Assembly: GCA_029962745.1 (NCBI GenBank)
Contig: CM057171.1
Location: 19,369,034 to 19,433,033, forward strand
Direction: 5' to 3'
From: Echinometra lucunter
Lineage: Eukaryota; Echinodermata; Echinoidea; Camarodonta; Echinometridae
DNA length: 64,000 nt
Shown here: one piece after another, positions 32,575-43,599 of the stretch
Position numbering within the stretch: position 1 is the stretch's first letter
Layout of the letters: each line of letters begins with the position of its first letter
Made by a program: the position numbers and the translations under genes
The notes under the pieces: generated by a model
The model's input: only the letters and a program-made list of their open reading frames with translations
The model's database searches: none
What the model was told of the DNA's origin: nothing

Positions 32575-32716
32575 CATCACCAAAAGACTTAATTTACTGT
32601 AAGAACTGCGACATTTGTATGACAAATTTGCTCTCAGCCGGTCAGATGCGAGGAATTCAGTAGTTTATAACAGTTATTGCAACTTGTTATTGATAACAAG
32701 TTTTATGAAACGGGTC
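32575..32716 (-). mobile_element. Inverted-repeat element, AACAAGTTTTATGAAACGGG end
   Basis: On the minus strand it begins ACCCGTTTCATAAAACTTG and contains CTCGCATCTGACCGGCTGAG, closely similar to the centre of the element at 22266-22400. The far end toward 32575 (AATTTACTGTAAGAACTGCG) is less certain. It abuts the next element directly. Confidence 0.55.
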
Positions 32717-33043
32717 CTGGGGGATGTTTCATAAAACTGCTCGTAAAGTTACGAATGACATTAAGAAGGACTTGATTATGGCAAGCCAGATGTGATTCTC
32801 AATCCACATAAATCGCATTAGCTTAAGGTGAAATATGCAGATGTAGATTAACATACTATTATTTACAAACATATTTATTGCACTTTAAATATTTTGCCAC
32901 TTTTTAATTGAGATTATTCGAAATGCAGTCATAATTTGTTAAAACGTCAGGAAAAATTTCGGGCATCCCACTTGGCACTTCATATTCAAGTCGTTCGTAA
33001 AGTCATGCGTAACTTTACGAATAGCTTTATGAAACACCTCCTG
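32716..33043. mobile_element. Best-preserved CGTAAAGTTACG-family element
   Basis: The left end is CCTGGGGGATGTTTCATAAA with CTCGTAAAGTTACGAATGAC, and the complement of the right end CAGGAGGTGTTTCATAAAGC with TTCGTAAAGTTACGCATGAC: terminal inverted repeats of about 40 bp. The interior is non-coding. Other copies: 3459-3779, 20065-21388 (split), 61777-61975 (truncated). Confidence 0.85.
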
Positions 33044-34259
33044 ATGTACTCTCGAAAAAGAAACAGAAAAATCGACGTAAGGGTAGGATAAGGACGTTCA
33101 CGGAACTGAATCGAGCTGCCATTCGGTTTCTCGCATTATGGCCTTATGTTATCTAGTATTTTCTTCAAACTCTTCTACTGTCAACCTCTAGAATGTCGGT
33201 AAAAGTATTTTGAATGTTTAGTTCGTAAATACCAGCTTTTTCTGGATGTGTATACACTTCGATGTGACTTGCTTCAGGCGCACATTTTTAGGCTGTCATA
33301 TTCTTCATCTATCATTTTCTTATGACACCCAACAAAACAAAACAAACAAAAAATTGTAAAGACTTGGCGACAGGATGCAATATCTTGTCGACCTTTAATA
33401 TTAAATATGAGATTAAGTAGGTCAAGTTTTTCGAACTATCATCAGGTGATCATATATATTTTTTTTCGTCTAGACGGATTTCTGACAAAGTTACAAGAAA
33501 AAAATACTGAAAATAGTATTGTTTGATGAAACCATTTCCTTGTTCAGAAACATGACTGCAAAAAACTTGTGAACATGGAAAAAAAATCTACCTCCCCTCT
33601 TAAAAAAGAAGAAAATTCTGTAAAAAGTATGAGTGTGGTGCAAAGGTTGTGAAAGCTTGTTGACTTTAATTTTCTACTTCGATAAGGCACATTTCTTTTT
33701 CGACTTTTGATTATGATATTCGTCGTCTAGACTCTGCCCCTGAACAAACCATTCCATTTACTCAGTACCTGCAGTAAAACCTTTGATAACGCAATTATCA
33801 GGTTCACACGTCCCCTTGGATAACAGTTGTAAACAAATGAACCAAGTGTGCAAACAGTAATACCGAGTTTGTGAACAATCAACTGTTAAAATTTACCAAC
33901 ATGAAAGCATTGAATAGCTATTGGTGTATTTCAAGACATAGATTACAAAAAAGTGTCGAATCTAGGAAGAGGTGTACGTGTCACCCTGTCCTGCATTTTT
34001 CCTGCTTGCCTGTTCTTTTGACAAACGAAAGAATTTTACGCCTGAAGGTGTTTCATGACATTGCTTCTGTGTTCTAAACTTACCTTTTCTTGAAAACACA
34101 CAAAAACATGTATTGAGTACGCCACCCCCTCTCCATCGTTAAACTTTCATTTCTATATCTCTACTAAATGCTGAATTGCATTGAATTGAATCATCTCTTC
34201 GCTGTTGTACTGAGTTTATTGTAACAACTCAAACCAACCTGACCCACATGACCAACGAG
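33044..34259. other. Unassigned stretch
   Basis: Contains GGCGACAGGATGCAATATCTT near 33366, echoing 32527, and otherwise AT-rich sequence. The frame 33871-34077 has no recognised motif. Confidence 0.35.
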
Positions 34260-34865
34260 ACTTACACCTCAACAACAAAACAAAAGAATGAAATACCATC
34301 CATCCCCCAGACAACGAAGAAACAAGCATGAAAACACATAAATACTCAAAAGATGAAGAAATAAAGAACAAAGAAATAAATAAAATATTCAACCCAGATG
34401 AAAAGAACGGTCAATTCGGTATGGACGTGGAGTCGGTTCGGCTGAGTCGCTAGACTTTACGATGACAGGTGATCAATATTATTATGGAATTTACGATGAT
34501 GCATACGTTTATAATCCTCCCATATTGTATATCTCCCGTTGCCTACGTCGCTACTTCTTTATATTTCATGGAACGGAAATTATGATAGGAATAATCATGA
34601 TGATGATATTGGCCGATGATAAAGATCATGTAACTCCGAAGGAAAGACGATTGGCCATCAGGCTTACATCCACTCACGACCCAGACTGATCATCACAAGA
34701 AGAAGAAGGAGAAGAAGAAGAAGAAGAAGGCGGCGCAAGAAAAAACAAAAACATGTAAGATATCGAGCAACCAAACAAACGAACATCCAAAAGACACATT
34801 ACCCCAAATGAAAAGGAATGATAATCTGGAATGGAAGTGGGGTCGGTATGGTTGGGTCATCCGCC
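34260..34865. repeat. Diverged tandem duplication (offset about 411 bp)
   Basis: AACCCAGATGAAAAGAACGG...GGAGTCGGTTCGGCTGAGTC (from 34391) is repeated as ACCCCAAATGAAAAGGAATG...GGGGTCGGTATGGTTGGGTC (from 34801). The preceding AACAAAC/AACAAAAG-rich stretches also match. A GAA microsatellite at about 34700-34731 lies between. The short frame 34462-34689 has no recognised motif. Confidence 0.5.
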
Positions 34866-35065
34866 TTTTGCGAATATGAACAGTATTTTCGACTTACAGT
34901 TTTTGTGATCCTTCACAACCTATATATCGGCGAAGATGACGCAGGTAGATACTTGTTAAGAAAGTACTATAAGTACTAATTAATTTTAGCACCTGTTACT
35001 AATTAAGATTGACAAATGGAAGTCTTAACTGGTTTCAACTGGTTACAACTGGTTCCAATTGGTAT
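34866..35065. other. Unassigned spacer
   Basis: Nothing recognised apart from three close repeats of ACTGGTT (35024-35056). Confidence 0.3.
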
Positions 35066-35230
35066 CCAGGGGCCTGTTGCATAAAACTTTTGCCAGACTT
35101 TTTTTCTGGCAAAAAAAAGTCTGGCAAATTTTTATGTACTGGAAAACTATGGCAATATTTTTTTTGCCGTAGTTTCCTCAGATTTTGCCATAAAAAACTC
35201 CGGCAAAAGTTTTATGCAACGGGCCCCAGG
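35066..35230. mobile_element. Small foldback element (165 bp)
   Basis: CCAGGGGCCTGTTGCATAAA at the left mirrors TTTATGCAACGGGCCCCAGG at the right, with AACTTTTGCC / GGCAAAAGTT just inside and an inner hairpin TTTTTCTGGCAAAAAAAAG. Non-coding. Confidence 0.8.
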
Positions 35231-36134
35231 TAGAGTTACGAGTAAGGTCTTATGATATCCCACTTCTCCTACTGGCTAATAGATGAAATCCATTCAGAAG
35301 TTCTGTATATCTTCGGAAATGTCCCCCCCCCCCCCCCTCGGAAAACATGTTAGCACAAACCGTCATGGGCATACAGATGGTGTGTGAAAGGTTTGTGGAA
35401 TTAATAGAACTGATCTGCGTAATTTGCATTCTTTTCCCAAGAATACATTTTATACTTAGGCCTGATATATCAGAAACATTTGAATCGAAGGAGTTTCTGC
35501 TTGCAGAGGGGATAAGAAGAAATCACAAACGAGACATTGAGATTATGTTTGATGTTTGGTGTTTGTAATTTGAATTCGCATGGCTTTATCAAGTAAATAA
35601 GATTTCCTTCGGGTTTAGAATTTTTACTCCGAATAGTTTAAGGTTTTATAATGCATGCGGAGGAGTAAAATCAGGAATATCAGGATCTTGCAATGTTCAT
35701 TGTTGAAAATTAAATATATCTGTAGAAAAACGGACACGGTCTTTAGGCGGTAAGGATAACCACAGTCAATGTACTTTGAATGGGACATGCATGACCTAGG
35801 AATTTAGTGTAAGGTTCATCCCTAATGGGAGGTGGATAATTGTAATAGTTTATTCTTTGGAAAGAATTGGTACAAACCATCCCCCCATCCATTCTTCATT
35901 CATCCAAGTTACAAAACCGTGGCGAAGTGCATCCAGTCAGGGAACAGGAACCAACTATCCTTATCCAATTGAATGGGACATGCTGTGCTGTTTGGCTTTG
36001 CTATAGGATCCCTGTATAGGATCTTCGGTTCTTGCACACTTTTAAAAGTGTTTTAAGTCATTGTAGGTAAAACTGGCAGGAGTAATTGGCCTTAGAATCC
36101 GATAATACCGCAGGCATTTTGTGTTCTCCATTTT
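35231..36134. other. Unassigned stretch
   Basis: C run at about 35323-35337. The frame 35347-35568 (74 codons) has a plausible hydrophobic segment but no recognised family. Confidence 0.3.
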
Positions 36135-36407
36135 TTGTTGAGCAACTGGACATACGACCGTTCATCGACCGGTTCCGACCGACGGCCGGAAGAACATGCT
36201 CCTTGCACTGGAAGCGATCTTCCGGCTCTGAAAGCTGATGTAGGATTGCACCAGCTCCTTGTTATGTCTTTGACACTCCATGTCAAAGAGACATGTGCAC
36301 AAAGTAACCCACTGACGACTGATTGCTCATCATTCCCCATTGATTATACAGAAAGCCCCAGTTCCAGTAGGCAGTGGACTAATGGAAAATGTAACAAAGA
36401 AACATGA
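36135..36407 (+). CDS. Uncertain terminal-exon-like open frame
   Basis: About 90 codons with balanced, polar, cysteine-containing composition (SNWTYDRSSTGSDRRPEE, KETCAQSNPLTTDC), ending TGA at 36405 and followed 55 bases later by AATAAA (36463-36468). It could be a last exon with a short 3' UTR. Against this, the other plus frame through 36233 and the minus strand (36092-36340) are also open because the patch is GC-richer, and no strong acceptor precedes it. No family recognised. Confidence 0.15.
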   Translation: MLSNWTYDRSSTGSDRRPEEHAPCTGSDLPALKADVGLHQLLVMSLTLHVKETCAQSNPLTTDCSSFPIDYTESPSSSRQWTNGKCNKET

Positions 36408-36791
36408 TTTGGATTTACGAGTTTATGGACTGATGGCCTCCCATGGCTGAATTAACACATACAATAAATTATTCAGAAAACACCTCCTGCGTAACATATT
36501 AACAAGAACATTTGTATACCTGACAGAAACATCACGCAGCCTAATGGAATCAGCTTACCGCTGTACGCTTTTGGTTTGGTTCGGTTCGAACCCATTTCCT
36601 GCTCACAGATTTCAAATGAAAAAATGTTGATACTCTTTGATGTATTTCAAGTCTTTGAGTTAATTTAAAAACGGGCATACTGAAGGAAAACTATCCGTTG
36701 GCTAAAGACTCGATGGTTTGCGTTTGTAACTCCCTGTCGGTCCATTGTATGTTGTATATAAAGGCAGTCTGCTGTTAATGCATACAGCTCT
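36408..36791. other. Unassigned stretch
   Basis: Contains the AATAAA at 36463. Nothing else recognised. Confidence 0.3.
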
Positions 36792-36793
36792 TG

Positions 36794-36907
36794 CTTTATG
36801 TCGCAGTCACACCAACGAAACCGACTCCAAATGGTATGTCATTGAAAATAACGAAATAGTTTTGATCGGTCTGGAGTCGGTTTCGTTGGTGTGACTGCGA
36901 CATTAAA
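36794..36907. mobile_element. Hairpin element with 32-bp perfect arms
   Basis: 36798-36829 and 36872-36903 are exact inverted copies (beginning ATGTCGCAGTCACACCAACG), enclosing a 42-base loop. Outside, CTTT and AAAG continue the pairing with one extra base. It is probably a miniature inverted-repeat element. If transcribed it would form a long perfect stem. Confidence 0.85.
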
Positions 36908-37469
36908 GTGTCCTTAACACAGCTTACAGTAACTCATGCTATGACATGTAATGTTTATAAAGCGCTTGTTAAACGTCCAACTCTTTCGTTTGTACCTACG
37001 TTATACATATAACGTGAAAAAAGATGAGTTTCATTAAAAAAAAAGATGAAAATAATACATTTTGACTGTCAGTGATATTTCCTGATCCGTCATGTGTCCG
37101 TATTGTGATCTTGAATGTTTATGAAATGAAAAAAACGACTGAATAAATAATCAAACAGAAATTAACTTATGAAATATTTAAGCTGAATGTAACTTAATGA
37201 GAAAAAAAAAGAAAAAGAAAAATGCGATACGTTTCCGCTTATAATGATGTTTCCTGATTCGTAGTACTACTCTAAATTTCTTTGGGGATACCTCCAAAAT
37301 TAGACTAAAAATCTGAATATAATAGATTTAGAAATCAATCCTACTGATTTATTTCTCAATCTAATTTCGGTGTGGTCCCTAATTTCAGGCTACTTATAGA
37401 TTAATATCTTAAATGTCTGTCGAATGAGTAAACGAATAATGAAATGATGACACAATCGGAGTAAATCCC
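36908..37469. other. Unassigned AT-rich stretch
   Basis: No gene or repeat boundary recognised. Confidence 0.35.
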
Positions 37470-37840
37470 GGGGATGGGGGGATGGGCATATATCCCCTCC
37501 ACTTTTCGAGAGGGGGTGGGGGTGGCGTGTACAATATGGTTGGGTGTAAAAATGCCAGAGGTAAAAATGTCAGATGTAAAAATCTCAGAGGTAAAACTGT
37601 CAGAGGAAAAAAAATTAGGTAAAAATGTCAAAGCTAAAAATGTCAGAGGAAAAAATGTCAGAGGTAAAAATGTCAGAGGTAAAAATGTCAGAGGTAAAAA
37701 TGTCAGAGGAAAAAATGTCAGAGGTAAAAATGTCAGAGGTAAAAATGCCAGAGGTAAAAATGTCAGCTCTGAAAATGTCGAAGTGAACATGTTACAAGTA
37801 AGTATATTGAATTAGAAATTATGGAGAGCACGAGATATGT
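37470..37840 (-). repeat. Expanded 15-bp minisatellite, inverted copy of a dispersed repeat
   Basis: 37546-37782 is an array of roughly sixteen 15-bp units of consensus AAAAATGTCAGAGGT with point variants. It is the reverse complement of the short TCTGACATTTTTACC tracts at 18335-18400 and 39312-39365. The flank at 37783-37830 (GAACATGTTACAAGTAAG, TTGAATTAGAAATTATGGAG) is the complement of sequence just before the tract at 39255-39310, so this is an inverted arm of the same repeat family. Apparent KNVRGKNVRG and FLPLTFLPLT frames are translations of the array. Confidence 0.85.
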
Positions 37841-38299
37841 AAAAGTGATACTGTATATTAATGGAGTGATCACAATGTACTAAACTCTGTAAGTCCCGCT
37901 GTGTATGTTCAGTCTCTCGAATGGCCTTCCTGTCTTCATGTGATGTGATAATGGTGTTGTCCTATCCATAAACCACCCAATGAGACGAACCTTGTTTTGG
38001 CGGGGAGAACATTCTGGTATACACGCATTGCCCAAAGTGTTTTGATCTTCAGTAAACTTGTTTAGCTGACTCCACATAAAGCATCAAATTCGATCTTAGT
38101 GGAATGACAGAATGGAAAATGGAACGAAAAAGATATTCACGTTTAATGTTTTGCATATGCTAACGCAATTAACTAATTAAGTAATTCCTTTTAAAAGTTG
38201 TAAATTCCGCAACGTATCCGATGAGATATACTAGTACTATAAACATGATAAAAGGTCGAGAAATGGATCGAATTAGTTCAATTTCGCTTACTTCCTATT
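37841..38299. other. Unassigned stretch
   Basis: Short frames only. Nothing recognised. Confidence 0.3.
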
Positions 38300-39370
38300 G
38301 CATTCTTCCTTCCTCATGTTACAAGCCCAGGTTTTTTCCCATCATCGTTTTTACAATGTTCATCCACTTACATTTTTACTGTACATGTAACAAAGTTGTA
38401 TGATATTTTGCGAATTATCCATACAAATAAATCTGTATTTTCATCTTTCGCTTGTACATCCTTTTCTTAATTTCCCCTTGTAATTTGATTCGTCTCACAT
38501 AAAGATTAGCCCAAGCCCACGCTTGTCCATTCAGGCAGGAAAATTATGAAAAGCACGTGCAGTAAACTTTCGCATCATAACAAGTGAATACGGTTCCCAG
38601 TGCAGTTATGTATGGGTCTAGCTGTTTAACCAAAAGCTAAAATATTGATTTTCCTTGGCAACTTCCCACCCTCTCTCATATATAGTTAGTTTTTTCTACA
38701 TGTGTAGAACCTCGTCTACTATGAACGGTGGAAGTATGTAGGCAGACTTTTCCTTCTATTAGTTTTTAGAATTCATCTCACAACTTAATGCAAGGTTATC
38801 TGTTAAGTCCCCCCCCCCCCCCCCCACCCCCGCGACAAAAATAATCAAGTGTAATCAACCTTCCCCTTCCATGCCTTTCACATCGTTCAACACCGGTCGA
38901 AAACCCTAACATTTCTTTTGGTTGTCCTTAAATGATTTTTTTTTTTGGTTTTCTTTTTTAAAAATATCTATTATGGTTTTGGATTTGGTAATTGCTTTAT
39001 TGTTTTCGTCTTCTCCGGAAGATGCCGACGAACTGATGGCAAAGCGTTACAAAGCAGAGAACCGGGTGTTTGTTGATATTTTTCGAGTCTGAATATGAAA
39101 GAAGAAGACACCGTTAGGCAGTGCGCGCATACCAGAAAGTTCTCCCCGCCAAGTCCATTAACTTATTTCTGTAATATCAAATGGCCAAGACAAGGGCATT
39201 CAAATAAACTCATTTATACACGGTATGTTTACAGTATCAATATTTGAATATCTCACGCTCCCCATAATTCTATAATTCAATATTCCTGTTTATTTCAACA
39301 TTTTCAAATCTGACATAACTCTGAAAATTTACCTCTGACATCTTTACCTATGACATTTTTACCAGGCACC
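38300..39370 (+). repeat. Dispersed repeat ending in TCTGACATTTTTACC, copy 2, with insertion
   Basis: It follows the order of 17820-18415 until about 38762, then about 480 bp with no counterpart in copy 1 (including a C run at 38811-38825), then resumes at about 39246 with ATATCTCACGCTCC, TCTATAATTCAATATT and about four minisatellite units, ending GGCACC. The extra segment may be a later insertion or a deletion in copy 1. Confidence 0.6.
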
Positions 39371-39637
39371 GTACAAATATTCCCCTCATTTTAAGGAAAA
39401 AATTATATTTTAATTGATCAGTTGGTGAACTTTTTTTATAAAAATGTCATAAATGACGGTCATATCGTGGAATTTTTATTTGAAGTTCTCTCAAAAACCA
39501 TAAAATTTGATATTTTTCGCTCGCTCGCAGTCTAATAATATTATATGTGTGTGGGGGTCTGCGCGGGTGAATGAGGGTGTATGTTTTTATACTTAATTGT
39601 GAGTTCTCGGGGTAAAAAATCGGCAAAAAATGTGATC

Positions 39638-39672
<35 letters not shown>

Positions 39673-40563
39673 TACTCAAAACGGATTTACGCCGGTGGAT
39701 GACACAATCGGCAGCAATGGATTTTTACGACTACAGAATCCAAATGATAAATGATTAAGCCAGTTGATAAAATAGTAACTAATCAGAAAATAAATCTGTT
39801 ATAGCTTTTTAGGGCATGAGAAAAATCCAGAAAGTCCATGACTCACGTGAGAAAAGTACATTTGTTATTTACTTTTTTTCTGTCTCTGGTAAAGCAAATG
39901 CTTTGTATCCTTCACCGTGTTCACAAAAGAGATGAAAAACCGTAACGTGTCCAAAAACCACTCACCACTTCGTTCTTTCAAAAGACTAGCAATGGTCATT
40001 GAAATCTGGAAAATTATCTCGCTTTGCTCAATTGAATACATTGTAAAACCGCGCTGGATTATAATTTTCTATTATGGCCGTATCGCGGTGCCATGGCCCT
40101 GACGCCTCTTTCCTCTTTTCATGGCGTCAGGGTGTCCTTGGTATCGAGTGAGGTTGTAATGACAGGCATTGTGCGAGATTTGTTGCAGAAGAAGAAGAAA
40201 GAGGAGAAGAGGAAAAAAGATGAAGAGAAAGAAGAAAAGCTAAAATAAGGAAGTGAGCCGTGCAGGTAAAATGATTGAAATTTGTCGGTTACACTATCAT
40301 CTGACAAGGTCGGGCAACTATCTGATGCAATCCTGCGTCAAACGAATTTCGCGTCGAGCGCAAAAAGCATTAGATTCTTTCTTCAAATACCAACATAATT
40401 ACGTCTGTTCAGAGCCAGAAGGGCGTTAACTCATATCAGTTTATATAGACCTGACGCCCTTTTGGCTCCAAACAGATTTAGGTAATGGTCGAATTCACGA
40501 AGAGGTTTTTGCTATGAGGCATGGTTTAAACTTCTATAAGCGTAGTACATGATACCCATGGTA
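39371..40563. other. Unassigned stretch with a 34-base C run and two hairpins
   Basis: 39639-39672 is an uninterrupted C run. CCCTGACGCC (40097-40106) and GGCGTCAGGG (40123-40132) form a 10-bp hairpin with a 16-base loop. A larger hairpin is listed separately. No gene recognised. Confidence 0.45.
40404..40476. repeat. 23-bp-arm hairpin with 27-base loop
   Basis: The arms TCTGTTCAGAGCCAGAAGGG(CGT) and its mirror at 40454-40476 pair over 23 bases with three mismatched positions. Size and shape resemble either a tiny inverted-repeat element or a microRNA-precursor-like fold. Nothing shows transcription. Confidence 0.6.
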
Positions 40564-41300
40564 TCACTCCTGGAAAAAATTGTGCTGATTAGACCCTTTT
40601 CTTTCTTTTCCTTTCTTCTTTTTTGGAATCTTGAAAGGTTCTTCAAAGAACCATTAACCCATTCGTGACAGAGGTCCACATTTTGTGGTTTGACCTAATA
40701 TCTTTTGATGCAAAGCCCTAGAAATCACACCAAATACATGGGCAGAAAGAGCAAAAAATTCCTAACAAACTGTGCCCATTTTGGTTACGTCAATATTCGT
40801 TATTTGATGCTGAAATTCTTTTGAAGGAAAATAAGCATTAAAATCCTTAAATTTGCAAAGTGATAGATAGTTTAAAATCACCGTTTTCCCCTGCAAATTG
40901 GCAACTTTTATTTTGACTTCTCATTATAATTTCTATCAATTTATATTCATTTAAGATACATGAAGTTTTAAAGAAAAATGTAGCAATAAAATAAAAATGT
41001 TGGTGTTGCCAATTTAAAGAATAAAAGCTGATCAAATTAGGCTTTAAGTAATTCCTGTCACGAATTGGTTGAAGGTTCTATAAAGCGTTCTAAAGGGATC
41101 TTTTGAAGTTAAATCCCTTTAAAGGTTCTCTGAAGGGTTCTCCAAAGTGTTCTAAAGGGATCTTTAGAACCATTATTGGCCGTAGATAGAACCTTTTGGG
41201 GTGCTCGAAAAAATAAAGAACCTTCATAGAACCCCTTCTCTGTAGGGTTCTAAATATGGGACAAAAAGGGTTCTAAATGGCCCAAATTTTTCTAAGAGTA
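40564..41300. mobile_element. GGTTCTTCAAAGAACC-family element, interrupted
   Basis: The left end CACTCCTGGAAAAAATTGTG and complement of the right end TACTCTTAGAAAAATTTGGG match the ends of 29811-30114. Interior palindromes include GAAAGGTTCTTCAAAGAACC and TTCTAAAGGGATCTTTAGAA. A foreign element occupies 40658-41068. Confidence 0.75.
40658..41068. mobile_element. Nested piggyBac-like non-autonomous element (411 bp)
   Basis: The left end is TTAA followed by CCCATTCGTGACAG. The complement of the right end is TCAA followed by CCAATTCGTGACAGG. TTAA targets and ends starting CC are features of piggyBac transposons. Here one flank is TTAA (40654-40657) and the other TTGA (41069-41072), one base off. 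The interior is AT-rich and non-coding. Confidence 0.6.
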
Positions 41301-43599
41301 CCCAAGCACGTTAAGTTGCCATGGTATCATGGTACTAGGGAAATGTAACTAGGATCCATAGTGGTACATTATGACGAGGGTTGGGCGGACAGCAAAGGGC
41401 TTGTACGCTTATTTACCCTTATTTTGTCCACGGCCGAGGTTTGATCATGATTTAGTCCATGGGCAGAAGTTTGGGATATATAGATAATTTTTTGGGATAA
41501 ATGCGGCTGAGTGTGTTTGTAGTCGGATACTGAGAGGCCCAAATATATGGGAAGATTTTCTAAACTTTATAATCCCACTTGAAATGGCAAATAATAATCG
41601 TTACCGGTACCAGGCTCCAGCAACGAAATTCAAGATTTTAAACTAATAAGAAATCATTTCTCTGGATTAACTAGACGGAAGTAAAATGCGACACAGTTGG
41701 TGTTCATTGTCCGGATGACCTTGTCATTGTTTACTTTAAGATTAAACAGCTGGGTCGTATTTTTCTTTCTCCTATTACCCGAACTTGTACTAGTAACAAT
41801 GGCGGCTCCAGCATGGTAAGGAGTGGGGGAGGTTTTACGTCGGTTTGATACATATTAATTCATAATAATAGTACGGATGATGATCATTAGATGGTGGTGG
41901 TGAAGTGGTGATGTTGATAACCCAACTACTACTATCTACTACCCTTCCAGAGAGTGAATGGAGAAAATGATGAAAATTAAGATAAAGAAGATGATAATGG
42001 AAGTGATAATAACTAAATCAGTGATAAGGATTATAATGATAGGTATGATGATAATAATAATAATATTCAATTGTGATCAAGGACAAGGCGAAATAAAAGA
42101 AGGAGAGAAGACGGAGAAAGAAGTAGGAGACCAAAATGATTTATCTCTGATTTATCGAATTTCCAAGAGGAAAACATATGTTTGATATACATTTAAGATA
42201 TGCGACTTTGGAAAAATGGGCTCTTCACCCCCCCCCCCCCCCAGCTCCAATCCCCCCAAATAGGTCCTCCAGTGCCTGGAAATGATGAAAAATATAAATG
42301 ACCGGATGAGCGTAAATATGAGGGCCACATGTCAATCATTTACACCTGAATTCGCTGGCACGCAAGTTTTGTCCATCGTGATAAAAATAGGAAATAATGA
42401 ACTTGCAACGTAAAAAATGATAATAATTTTCAAATAGTGGGCATAAATGTAAGTTTGGGTAAAACTTTACTAATTTGGGGCTAAAAAATCATGCAATAAC
42501 GTGTAAAATCTGATCAATTAAGATCCATTATTACCTCTTTGGCCTATACAACCCGCTTTTTTAGTGTGCTTGTATCCCGACGAGTTTAATTCAAAACTGG
42601 GTACAACATAAGCAAGAAAAACGACAACAACGATCGCGAAATTGCATAGAGCAGTATAAGCCTTTTGTGCTTCTTCTATAAACGCAATCGAAGGGACTTC
42701 AAAAACTTCAAGGGGTTTGTGTTTTCAGAAAAATCAAGCGAGGGCTATTTTCATAGCCCTGCCTATCATCCGCCGAAATGTGCAAACATTGCAGTGCCAA
42801 AATGACGGGATATTAAAAAACGCAATTTAGTGGATGTTTTTTTTTTTTTCAAATTCTTTGCGATTTTATTTTCGTTTATTACGTTTTCTTGTTTTTTAAA
42901 AATAAATATTTATAATAATGGCCTATGGATGATAATAATGACGAGTGATACAGGGACAAGGTAATGCTGTGAATAAGGCGTGAAATGAAAATATAGATGT
43001 TAAAATAAAAACAAAAGCACAAACAAAAAACAAAAAACAAAACTGTCATGGCCGTTAAACGGAAACATTTTAATTTTCCCGTTATGTTAGCGAGTAGCAT
43101 ACATGTACTGAATGGAGGCGGGCAGTCAATAAATAGCTGTACACACGCGCGACAAGGAGAAGAAGATAATGAAGAAGAAGAAAAGAAGAAGAAGAAAACC
43201 GTACAAAAAGGTTGGTTGGGGCAAGCGAAACGCTTGACGTATTTAGAGTGTCAAATAGGGCAAGCAAATAAGAAAAAAGTATAAGCTTGTTGAGTTTAAG
43301 CATGATTATGTTCGAGAAGTAAATGCAGGTGGTAAATTTATTTAAAAAAAAAACAATAAAAAAACCACGAAAAGCAAAGGCAAACCGCCACACCGCTTTG
43401 GCGCCATACCGACTCCAACGGATTGCATACCTTCCGATTCTCGGTCACCATCGGTGTCATGTAAAGTTTTGTTCCATATCTGTCGGTCTCGTCGCTGGCA
43501 TTACTATAGGGATCTGTACCATATGAAATACAATTTGCAGTGATGGGGAAATGAATACGCTGTATATTAATTAAGTTTGGAAGTACTTATAGTAGTTGA
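41301..43599. other. Unassigned stretch
   Basis: Contains a GAT/GAA-rich purine tract (41874-42120) giving a Met/Ile/Lys-rich frame 41958-42185 of no significance, a C run (42228-42242), and AAC/AAG-rich patches near 43006-43045 and 43155-43200. No gene recognised. Confidence 0.35.

Noticed and set aside
37546..37782. A CRISPR array
   Set aside because: The units are contiguous 15-bp repeats without unique spacers, and the DNA is eukaryotic in character.
37474..37815. A 113-codon KNVRG repeat protein and the opposite-strand FLPLT repeat protein
   Set aside because: The unit is exactly 15 bp, so every frame stays open; this is a minisatellite with no flanking coding sequence.
41958..42185. 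A Met/Ile/Lys-rich 75-codon frame
   Set aside because: It is a translation of a GAT/GAA-rich simple tract.
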